Below are positions 9,043 to 15,015 of a DNA stretch of 15,015 nucleotides, one piece after another (position 1 is the stretch's first letter; each line of letters begins with the position of its first letter). Source of the stretch: Acanthaster planci (lineage: Eukaryota; Echinodermata; Asteroidea; Valvatida; Acanthasteridae); contig NW_019091844.1 of NCBI RefSeq assembly GCF_001949145.1, forward strand, positions 36,937 to 51,951, read 5' to 3'. Below the pieces are notes generated by a model that searched no databases, was not told where the DNA came from, and was given only the letters and a program-made list of their open reading frames with translations. A program made the position numbers and the translations under genes.

Positions 9043-9179
9043 TGTCTAGCGCCCTTTATCGATGAGTTCAGAAGAAAATTTGTAAGTTAATGGCCACTGA
9101 ATAAAGCATAACCCAGATCTACATGTAACTAAATCGCCTGAATCAAGTGTCATCTTGTGAGGACCTACGAACTATTACA
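9043..9179 (+). mobile_element. LTR 3' end (5' LTR fragment of a retrotransposon)
   Basis: The segment ends ...GAACTATTACA at 9179, directly followed by a primer-binding site, which is how a 5' LTR meets the internal region. It contains AATAAA at 9100-9105, as expected in the R region. The upstream limit is uncertain: the TG at 9043 is only the first candidate, and 137 bp would be short, so the LTR is either short or truncated. No second copy of this LTR is visible elsewhere in the window. It abuts the last small gene of the preceding cluster within 10 bp. Confidence 0.45.
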
Positions 9180-9193
9180 TGGTGTCAGAACGG
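9180..9193 (+). other. Retrotransposon primer-binding site, tRNA-Leu type
   Basis: TGGTGTCAGAACGG begins with TGG, the complement of the CCA tail of a tRNA. TGGTGTCAGAA complements the 3' acceptor end of tRNA-Leu (…TTCTGACACCA); the last three bases differ from the usual GTGG. Placement right after a ...TACA LTR end strengthens the call. Reverse transcription of the element would begin here. Confidence 0.5.
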
Positions 9194-9530
9194 TAACGTC
9201 CTTCTTCCCACTTCACGTGTGAAATTCGCGATTTGGACTCTGGATCAGCCCAAAACTACGGCGACTTCTCCTGCACATCGCAGCACGCTATGCCACGCGC
9301 CTCACATCACGTGTGTGAACTGTGTCGAAACACTGAACAATGTGCAACGGAATGGTTACATAATACGCGGTAGTTCGTAAATTTAAGGGTGGTAAGCCTA
9401 CCGTTATCTTAACTTAAATCTCAGGTTGACTCTGTACACGATTTATTTGCGATATATTTCTGCTTAAATATAACGGCCTTGATCACATCGTTATGGTGCA
9501 ACATTTCTCTCTCTCTTTAGCCTCCCTCCA
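9194..9530 (+). other. Internal leader of the LTR element, no gag recognised
   Basis: The sequence after the primer-binding site holds short frames only (for example 9147-9380) with no capsid or zinc-knuckle motif. The element therefore seems to be cut off soon after its leader. Two CACGTG cores lie at about 9214 and 9309. Confidence 0.35.
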
Positions 9531-9650
9531 AGCGACGCAACTACACGACGCAACGGCACGACGGCTCCCTTGCGTCGTGCCGTCGGGTCGCACCGTCGCC
9601 TTCTTGCCATTTCGTTTGTACACACACGACGCGACGCGTCGTGTGCTGTC
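9531..9650. repeat. CpG-rich cluster of perfect stem-loops (transposon-end-like)
   Basis: Two perfect hairpins sit close together. ACGGCACGACG (9553-9563) pairs with CGTCGTGCCGT (9573-9583) across a 9-nt loop. CACACGACGC (9623-9632) pairs with GCGTCGTGTG (9636-9645) across a 3-nt loop. Between and around them the word CGACGCAAC or its variants recurs (9533, 9547). The left margin GCGACGCAACTACACGACGC and the reverse complement of the right margin, GCGACAGCACACGACGC, are alike, so the whole block could be a small inverted-repeat element. CpG density far exceeds that of the surroundings. Confidence 0.55.
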
Positions 9651-9806
9651 GCCCTTTGCTTCATGGTGTTTATAGAGGGCGCTTTTATTATTTTCTTTCA
9701 TTTCTGTCCCCCGTGCTTGCAAAGTACATGCTATTTACTCTTTGGTGTTGATTTGTTCTTGTTTTTATCTCATCCATTCCTCGATTAAGATTAATTTCTG
9801 TCATGT

Positions 9807-10165
9807 TTTATTAAGAAAAAAGAGCAAGAAGACAATCGGCATATGTAGGAACTGCTTTCTCATAATATGTGGAAGCCCAGAATTCGTCACTCTTTATACC
9901 CAGCCAATGATTTCTTTTTAATACTGGTATTTCTCCGTGGTCCATCCCGATAATTTCTAAGTAGTACTCCCAATTCCCCAGACAATTTGTCTACCGCAAG
10001 TTTGTATGACTGCAAGTTTGACCACGGGTTTAGGAAGTTACCACCGAGCCTGTTCTGTAATACCATCAGAATATTCCGTCGTAGTCTTCCTTCAGGCCAG
10101 TCTCCCTCGTTACCTTCATCAGCACCACACTTTCAGTGATATTAGTCCGTGTTTCTGAATAAAAC
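9807..10165 (-). pseudogene. Unrecognised decayed coding remnant with overlapping stop and poly(A) signal
   Basis: I do not recognise this protein. On the minus strand the frame ending at TAA (complement 9811-9813) is open for 57 codons and contains WEYYLEIIGMDHGEIPVLK, then SDEFWASTYYEKAVPTYAD and a CLLALFS end. The AATAAA at complement 9807-9812 overlaps the stop. A second frame, open from complement 9890 to 10132, contains RLRRNILMVLQNRLGGNF and YKLAVDKLSGELGVLLRN. The two overlap, so at most one is right at each position, or a 1-nt indel near 9889-9897 (an extra A in TATAAAGAG) joined them. Further upstream a TTTTATTCAG at complement 10156-10165 looks like a splice acceptor. It may be the last exon of a dead host gene, a retrocopy, or a transposon protein. 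Confidence 0.3.
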
Positions 10166-11848
10166 ATTATACCGACGCTATTATCATTGTGGCCATGTCT
10201 TTTTTTTACTCTGTTTGGCCACACACATGTATAATTTCTCTGATCCGCATCTTACACTAGGAAGCACGTTATAATGATTGATGTGTTGTATCTTAGAATA
10301 GATTTAGAAATATTGTAGCGGACATAATATGAGAATCATGACACCTGCTTACATTATTTATTTGTTTACTATTTTACGCCTTTTATTATCAGCTAACCAG
10401 TGAGAATTAATTCATTTCCGGCTATTATAGTGAACAGTTTTCGCACGGTTTACGAAAATACAAATACCCTCACGTTAGAGAAAGCATCTTTTTAATAATG
10501 AGAAAAAACAGGGATTCTATTTAACAAAAACATTATGAATTAGCTATTAAAATAAATAAAGGGCCTAGCTTTAAGACGATCTATTGCTGAAGTTGGGGGG
10601 CGACTTGGCTTGTCTTGACTTGGCAAGTAGCTGTGAAGTTTGCAGTAGAAAGGCTTGCAGTAAAAAGAGCTTGAATGGATGTCAAAGATGTGTTGGGCTA
10701 TACCATGTTTAGGGTTCAAGTGCACAGTCTTTCCTTCCCCTCGACTAAATCAGGTTTCGGAACGGAATTCATGTGGCTCTGGTCCAGGCCACCCACTGTC
10801 AAGCAACGTATGCGTGTGTCAGTGTGGTTCAATAGGCTTACACTGGTAATGTTTCTGCCTAGAGCAGGACAGGGACGAATTTGCGAGTATGGCAGGTTCG
10901 ATGGAAGGAGAAATCACAGAGAGACAACAGAACAGTCTCTGTTCAGTCCAGTAGCCAATTGAAGTGGAAGTTCACTGGCTGGGGAAATTATCAGCTCCTT
11001 CTCAAGGACTCTTGTGGCTGGTTGCAAGTTCTGCTACCAACTGCCCACATGCACTGTCAAGCAACCCACACAAATTGTGTGAACTAGTTCTGGGGGAGTT
11101 AAAATTTCAAAAAGTAGGGGCACAAAATCAATTCTTTTACATAATTATAAGGAAGATCAAAATTAGAGCAGGAAAAGTTAAAACAACGTTGTGGCTCATG
11201 TACGTTATTTATTTCCTGGAGACAAGGCTGGTAGTTGGTCTTGACGCTCTTTCTAATTACATTTGATTAAAAACAAACAAACCTTTTCTTCAACAACTCA
11301 CTCTTAGTGAAAACACAAAGTTAGAAAGTTCAAGGCTCTGTATGCCCATGGCAGCAGCGTACAAAGAGCAAATACCATGTCCTGGGTGCATGCAGTCCAC
11401 TATTCAAGTAAGAATTTCTGCTCAGCTCATTAGCATTAAAAGTAGCAGCCCAGCATTTTTCTGAAAAAGGGGAGATTGTTTGGCCCCCGAAATGGTGAGA
11501 TTGTGTAGCTCGTTGCCAGGATCACCTGCGTGGGTCTTTGAGCTATCCTATGAGAGCAGAATGGCTAAAAACTACAACTGAAAAATGATCCTAAGTGCCC
11601 AAGAAGGTTGAGGGTTGCCACTTGAAAAATGGCTGCAATCAGACTTTGGAAAAGTCACTTTTTGGGGAGTGATTTTGTTTTGTGGGAATAATTAAAAATG
11701 TAATTGGTTAGCCCACTGTTTGTCGTAAATAGTACACCATACATCGTTACTGAACTTGAAAGATCGTTGTGACATGTGATTGTTAGACTGGCTCCTACTC
11801 CTCCATTGAGTGTATTATTGTCTTCGTAGCATAACTGTGGTTGCTATC
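10166..11848. other. Interval without a recognised gene
   Basis: AT-rich to about 10560, then more balanced. A plus-strand frame with a genuine ATG, 10675-10962 (95 aa), contains no recognisable domain and has a chance-like composition. Overlapping plus frames follow to 11266. If the gypsy-type element starting near 11849 ever had a 5' LTR and primer-binding site, they should lie in the last few hundred bases before its gag, but I could not identify them; sequence there has no clear TGG primer site. Confidence 0.35.
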
Positions 11849-12385
11849 ATGACTACTGCGGTGTAACTCCCACACACATACCACTTCCACCTCCATTGCA
11901 GGTGAATGGTGATCTGAAAGCCAACTGGAAAAAGTTCAGGCAGCTGTGGGACAGCTTTGAAATTATAACTAACATTGCCGAAAAACCTGACTACATCAAA
12001 ACTTGAGTTGCCGCATTTATTACTGCAATAGGCAGAGATGAACTCGAAATTCACAACAACCTCACGTACAAATCGGAGGAGGACAAACAAAAACTTGATA
12101 CGATTTTGAAGCTCTGGGAAGAGCAATGTAAAGGCAAGACAAACATAATCTGTGAGAGATACAAGTTCAACAACTGTGTACAAGAAGTTTTGATCATAAT
12201 TTGGTTCGACTGAAGGAGTTGGCATCCACATGTGATTTTGGAAGCCTTGCAGAAGATTTCCGTAGAGATAGAATCGTGTGCGGAATACCGTGCGTAAACG
12301 TCTGCTGCAAGAAGCAAGTCTTAACCTAGATAAATGTGTCATGTTGTGTAAAGCAGCAGAGGCAACTGTATTACATATGCAAGCC

Positions 12386-12420
12386 ATGATTCCGTAGATG
12401 ATTCCGTGATGATTCCGTAG
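12386..12420. repeat. Three tandem copies of ATGATTCCGTAG
   Basis: Copies at 12386-12397, 12398-12408 (one base shorter) and 12409-12420 form a local slippage-type duplication inside the gag remnant, in the linker before the zinc knuckles. Confidence 0.8.
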
Positions 12421-12444
12421 AAATAAAAGCGGTTCATCAAAAGC

Positions 12445-12463
12445 AAAAAAAAAAAAAAAAAAA
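12445..12463. repeat. Homopolymer of 19 A inside gag
   Basis: Nineteen consecutive A follow a lysine-rich coding stretch (SSKAKKKK when translated). The run probably expanded by slippage in an AAA-rich linker after the copy died. It could also be a source of sequencing or assembly error, so any frame across it is unreliable. Confidence 0.85.
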
Positions 12464-12693
12464 TGAAGAAAGAGTTCACATACAATTGTAGATACTATGG
12501 TCGAAAACATGAGTTAGTGAAAACTCAATGCCCTGCCTTTGGTAAGACACGTTCAACTTGTGGTAAACCTAACCACTTCTCGCAAAAGTGCAAACAGGGT
12601 ACAAGCCAATAAAAAAACACAAAGAACCAAAATCCAACAAAAAAGAAGGACAAAAGTCCACGCGCTTGACGAAGACTCAGAAGAGTGTGATTC

Positions 12694-13106
12694 ATGACTG
12701 TAAATGTGATAGGTAGTATAAAAAAAAACCAAGACAATGAAAACAAGTACGCAGATAAGATCATGGCCACATTCTTAATTAATGATCAAAGAATCAGAAT
12801 GCAAATTGATAGTGATGCAACATGTAATGTGTTACCTCAGAAGTACTTACCCGTAGGCACTAAAATAGCTACGTCAAAGAAGATCCTGTTATTATCGGAT
12901 AACCATGAGTGAACCCTAAAAACATGAAGAAATGCAATGTGGTTTTCGTAGTAATTGAGGGACAAAGCACACCGCTGATTGGATCGTGCACGGCACAGCA
13001 ATTGAACTTGATTCTAATACAGCGTCACAATATCGCAGTGATTAACGAGCCGTGCAAGCCCCATACTTCAATTGCGAATCAGTGTACCAATGAACTCAAA
13101 ACATGA
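12694..13106 (+). pseudogene. Retropepsin-type protease remnant
   Basis: The protease would cleave the gag-pol polyprotein as a dimer. The frame at 12694-12912 contains ATFLINDQRIRMQIDSDATC, where IDSDATCNVLP sits at the place of the catalytic D-[ST]-G-A: the aspartate is present (12808-12810) but the glycine is aspartate, a change that should abolish the flap geometry. The frame ends at TGA 12910. The continuation in another frame, 12909-13106, contains KKCNVVFVVIEG and then PLIGSCTAQQLNLI, which matches the C-terminal helix region of gypsy-type proteases (L-L/I-G...A...L.L). It is placed between zinc knuckles and reverse transcriptase as expected. No tether to an intact polyprotein remains. 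Confidence 0.8.
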
Positions 13107-13119
13107 CGGCAAGGGCGCC

Positions 13120-13784
13120 TATCCAGATGTCTTCCAAGGACTTGGATACATGCCAGGAATTGTGCATCTTGAACTTGACAAAACGGCAACGCCTACTGTA
13201 ATGCCACCGAGGCGAGTACCAGTCGCACTAAAAGACAAACTAAAAACAGAACTCGATCGCTTGGAGGAGCGACAAATTATCACCAAGGTCGTTGAACCTA
13301 CGGACTGGGTCTCAAGTTTGGTCACAAACCAAATGGGAAGATATGAGTCTGCATCGAACCCAAGCCGCTCAACAGTGCTCTTAAACAAGGGCACTACCCA
13401 CTGCCAATTATTGACGACATCTTGCCACAGATGTCAGGTGTGAATGTCTTTTCCAAGGCCGACTGTAAGGAGGGTTTCCTACAGTGTGAACTTGATACAG
13501 AATCCTCCTACCTTACCACCTTCCAGACACCATGGGGGCGATGTCGCTATCAACGAATGCCTTTTGGCATCAATCCAGCCCCTGAAATCTTCCCGCAAAC
13601 ACTGGACCACAACCTAAAGGGTATGGTTGGCGTCTACGAAATAGCAGATGACATCCTGATTTACATCCGAGATTCCTGCCCCCACCTATCAGACACGAGT
13701 GAGCCTCTGCGAAAGCTTACCCACAAAGACACAGCGTGGAACTGGACTGGCGAACATGACAATGCATTCACAACCATTAAATAA
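13120..13784 (+). pseudogene. Reverse transcriptase remnant, deleted after the YxDD region
   Basis: Copies the element RNA into DNA in the intact family. YPDVFQGLGYMPG opens the domain (13120), followed by RRVPVALKDKLKTELDRLEE and VVEPTDWVSSLV. A frameshift near 13330-13345 moves the reading to the frame with PLPIIDDILPQ. Motif A, SKADCKEGFLQ, has its aspartate at 13461-13463; the block TPWGRCRYQRMPFGINPAPE is canonical; the catalytic pair lies in EIADDILIYI, with aspartates at 13647-13652. So active-site residues are kept although the frame is not. Directly after YIR the sequence jumps to PHLSDTSEPLRKLTHKDTAW, which belongs to the connection before RNase H. Roughly the thumb is missing, an internal deletion that left the frame open to TAA at 13782. 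Confidence 0.9.
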
Positions 13785-14164
13785 TGTGTAACCGAATCGC
13801 CAGTGCTCCTGATGCAGGATGGACAGCCAATTACGTACGCGAGCCGCGCACTTACAGCAGCTGAGACACGCTACTCAGAAATTGAGAAGGAGCTGCTGGC
13901 TCTCGTGTTCGGGATGGAACGCAACCACCATTATGTCTACGGTCGCAAAACTGTACTCTGAACAGAATACAAACCACTGGTTGCTATCAGACTGAAAACA
14001 CTCAACGCAGCACCAAAAAGGTTCAACGCATATTCATTCGCTTGAACCAGTATGATGTCGAAATCAGGTACAAACCTGGCCCAGAAATGTACTTGGCCGA
14101 CACAATGTCGCGTGCGTACCTCCCACAAATGGACAGATCACTGATGGAAGTTGGGGTGATATAA
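13785..14164 (+). pseudogene. RNase H remnant
   Basis: Removes RNA from RNA-DNA hybrids during copying in intact elements. The segment begins VTESPVLLMQDGQPITYASR, and ALTAAETRYSEIEKELLAL carries the conserved glutamate of E-K-E/E-L-L-A. Then comes HHYVYGRK, a stop, and TEYKPLVAI, where the usual aspartate of T-D-H-K-P-L is glutamate. The part with the first catalytic aspartate, expected between ESPVLL and QPITYAS, is deleted. A frameshift near 14020 leads to RLNQYDVEIRYKPGPEMYLA and DTMSRAYLP, the typical end of this domain, with TAA at 14162. No integrase follows. It is enzymatically dead on three independent counts. Confidence 0.88.
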
Positions 14165-14260
14165 AGAATAAGGAGCACTTTAATGACTAACTATTATTAA
14201 AGTAAAACTCTGCATAAGCTGTCGTATCTACAACTACTTCATCAGATGCAATGAAGTGGA
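14165..14260 (-). other. Degenerate stem structure with CTGATGA box (Penelope/hammerhead-end-like)
   Basis: Read on the minus strand, TGCAT (14250-14246), CTGATGA (14245-14239), AGTA, GTTGT-agat-ACGAC (a stem with one G-U pair, 14234-14221), AGCTT and ATGCA (14215-14211) can fold into an outer stem TGCAT/ATGCA and an inner stem. CUGAUGA is the first core box of hammerhead ribozymes, and Penelope-type retroelements in invertebrates carry such ribozymes at their ends. The second core box GAAA is not present at the expected place (GACA instead) and no cleavage stem III is visible, so an active ribozyme is unlikely. After it on the minus strand comes an AT-rich tail with TTTAATAATAG. The call is tentative. 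Confidence 0.22.
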
Positions 14261-14385
14261 CATCATATGGCAAGGTTTATATGTTTTCAAGATTTTTTTT
14301 AAGGTTTATATGCTAGTCGTTAGACAAAAGGTGATGAGTCACTGCTGTAGTGTGACAGAAAGCTACGGTCCCCGTTAGGCCTAAG

Positions 14386-14395
14386 CCCCCCCCCC
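14386..14395. repeat. Run of 10 C
   Basis: Ten consecutive C after AGGCCTAAG, between the end of the gypsy-type element and the tandem array. A simple homopolymer with no further support for function. Confidence 0.8.
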
Positions 14396-14439
14396 ACCCA
14401 TTGATGCGGTCCAGTTTGTTGATGATCTAGACTCAGCAA

Positions 14440-15015
14440 AACTGCAAGAAAATAAAAGCGGTGACACAAGAACCATTGTCTTGTGTTCCGTATATTCCAA
14501 TAATTACGTTACCTAACGTGTTATCACATTTCAAATTGTAAAGAAGATGCGAAGCAGTTTGACAAAAACCACCACCTTCTTCGGATATTTCCATAAGTAC
14601 AGCAAATATGGAATATGAACTCACATCAATAAAGAAAGAACTATGAGAGCGTTCAGATGCCATCGTGACCGACAGAGTTGGACCATTCTCAGTATTTTTA
14701 CGGTCAGACATAAGAAGTCAACTTTGTGTAAGATGCCGCCCAGTAACGTGTTGTCTGATTGGAAACTGCAAGAAAATAAAAACAGTGACACATGAACACA
14801 TTGCCTTCTTTTCACAGATATTTCAAAAACAACTGCAAATATGGAATTGAAACTCACATCAGTAGAGAGAATGCCATGTTAGCTTTCAGATGCCAGCGGG
14901 ATTTTCAGATTTGGATTATTCTCAGTCTTTTTAGGGTCAGACATACGAAGTCAACTTTGCGTGGGATGCCGCCCTGTAACGTGTTGTCACATTTCAAATT
15001 GCAAGGAAACTAAGG
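14440..15015 (+). repeat. Tandem repeat array, unit about 230 bp, running off the window
   Basis: Using TAACGTGTT as phase mark, copies begin at 14514, 14744 and 14977, giving complete units of 230 and 233 bp and a partial third at the window end. Shared blocks in each unit, in order: CACATTTCAAATTG(C/T)AA, AATATGGAAT(A/T)GAACTCACATCA, TTCAGATGCCA, ATTCTCAGT.TTTTTA, GGTCAGACATA.GAAGTCAACTTTG and GATGCCGCCC. An earlier shortened copy, 14440-14513, begins AACTGCAAGAAAATAAAA as in the unit starting 14744 and lacks most of the middle. Copies differ by substitutions and small indels. Open frames inside the array are not conserved between copies, so it is not coding. The array could be a satellite or the subterminal repeats of a larger element to the right. 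Confidence 0.82.

Larger units (their letters stand above)
11849..12612 (+). pseudogene. gag: gag remnant with two damaged CCHC zinc knuckles
   Basis: Gag forms the particle core and its zinc knuckles bind the element RNA. A likely start is the ATG at 11849 (MTTAV), after which a shift leads into VNGDLKANWKKFRQLWDSF (from 11902), the usual W-x-x-F opening of gypsy-type gag. The frame is then broken by TGA at 12004 and TGA at 12211, and continues in other frames with RLKELASTCDFGSLAEDF, RDRIVCGI and NLDKCVMLCKAAE, a recognisable end of the matrix/capsid part. The knuckle region (12481-12600) reads NCRYYGRKHELVKTQC then TCGKPNHFSQKC. The second cysteine of knuckle one is tyrosine and the first of knuckle two is arginine. 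A triple 11-12-nt duplication (12386-12420) and 19 consecutive A (12445-12463) interrupt the linker. It ends with TAA at 12610. Confidence 0.85.
11849..14164 (+). mobile_element. Degenerate Ty3/gypsy-type LTR retrotransposon, gag to RNase H only
   Basis: Coding remnants of gag, zinc knuckles, protease, reverse transcriptase and RNase H follow each other in the canonical Ty3/gypsy order on the plus strand. Total length to the end of RNase H is only 2.3 kb, shorter than a complete gag-pol of this type, because of internal deletions after the reverse-transcriptase YxDD region and inside RNase H. There is no integrase after 14164 and no LTR pair in the window. Stops and frameshifts are present in every domain, so the copy cannot be functional. 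The domain order excludes copia (integrase before reverse transcriptase) and LINEs. Confidence 0.9.

Noticed and set aside
9483-9788. Overlapping frames rich in A, R and T on both strands
   Set aside because: They arise from the CGACG/GTCGT hairpin block, which lacks stops on both strands.
10881-10912. GGTTCGA word resembling a tRNA B box
   Set aside because: No matching A box at the right distance and no cloverleaf could be drawn.
10675-10962. 95-codon plus-strand frame with an ATG
   Set aside because: No recognisable domain and a chance-like residue mix; overlapping frames on the same strand look equally plausible, so none is favoured.
10794-11066. Repeated 14-mer CACTGTCAAGCAAC at 10794 and 11053
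   Set aside because: A single 14-nt match is close to what chance gives in 15 kb, and flanks do not align.
11815-12510. 231-codon minus-strand frame, the longest in the window
   Set aside because: It is the antisense shadow of the gag remnant. The plus-strand frames show gypsy-type gag and zinc-knuckle motifs, and part of the minus product is the phenylalanine run encoded by the complement of the A tract.
1-15015. CRISPR arrays, bacterial operons, ribosome binding sites
   Set aside because: None seen; LINE and gypsy remnants, splice-like signals and AATAAA sites all point to animal nuclear DNA.

Overview
This looks like a piece of a nuclear animal genome, AT-rich, repeat-laden and gene-poor. 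No intact host gene, rRNA or tRNA is convincing. Two habits of the sequence suggest a marine invertebrate: the palindromic octamer TACATGTA occurs 8 times, and AGGCCTA occurs 6 times. I associate both with echinoderm, hemichordate and amphioxus genomes, but that is an impression from memory and no species is claimed. Nearly everything that can be read is a decayed mobile element.

Layout: 93-250 is a CpG-rich decamer-type minisatellite. 795-1131 and 1940-2397 are, on the minus strand, the reverse-transcriptase end and the endonuclease end of a non-LTR retrotransposon (LINE). A minus-strand PHD-finger-like fragment at 4860-5057 may come from the front of a similar element. 6421-6589 is an almost uninterrupted palindrome with 83-nt arms and a 3-nt loop, a foldback MITE or a hairpin RNA source. 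Between these lies AT-rich DNA with no recognisable genes.

7993-9034 is the most interesting part. Three small plus-strand coding regions are packed with almost no spacing: a 50-aa ORF, a frame-broken middle gene, and a 113-aa protein with a charged front half and a membrane-like segment near its C terminus. The packing resembles a compact virus-like or self-synthesising transposon, but none of the products can be named with confidence. The cluster is followed at once by an LTR end with a tRNA-Leu-type primer-binding site at 9180, a CpG-rich cluster of stem-loops (9531-9650), and an unrecognised decayed minus-strand coding remnant that ends in an overlapping stop and AATAAA (9807-10165).

11849-14164 is a degenerate Ty3/gypsy-type retrotransposon on the plus strand: gag with zinc knuckles, protease, reverse transcriptase and RNase H. 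It has many stops and frameshifts, internal deletions, no integrase and no recognisable LTRs. It is followed by a minus-strand stem structure reminiscent of hammerhead-bearing Penelope-type ends (14165-14260). From 14440 to the window edge there is a tandem array with a unit of about 230 bp.

No operon or working pathway is present. What the genes share is a history of repeated insertion and decay.
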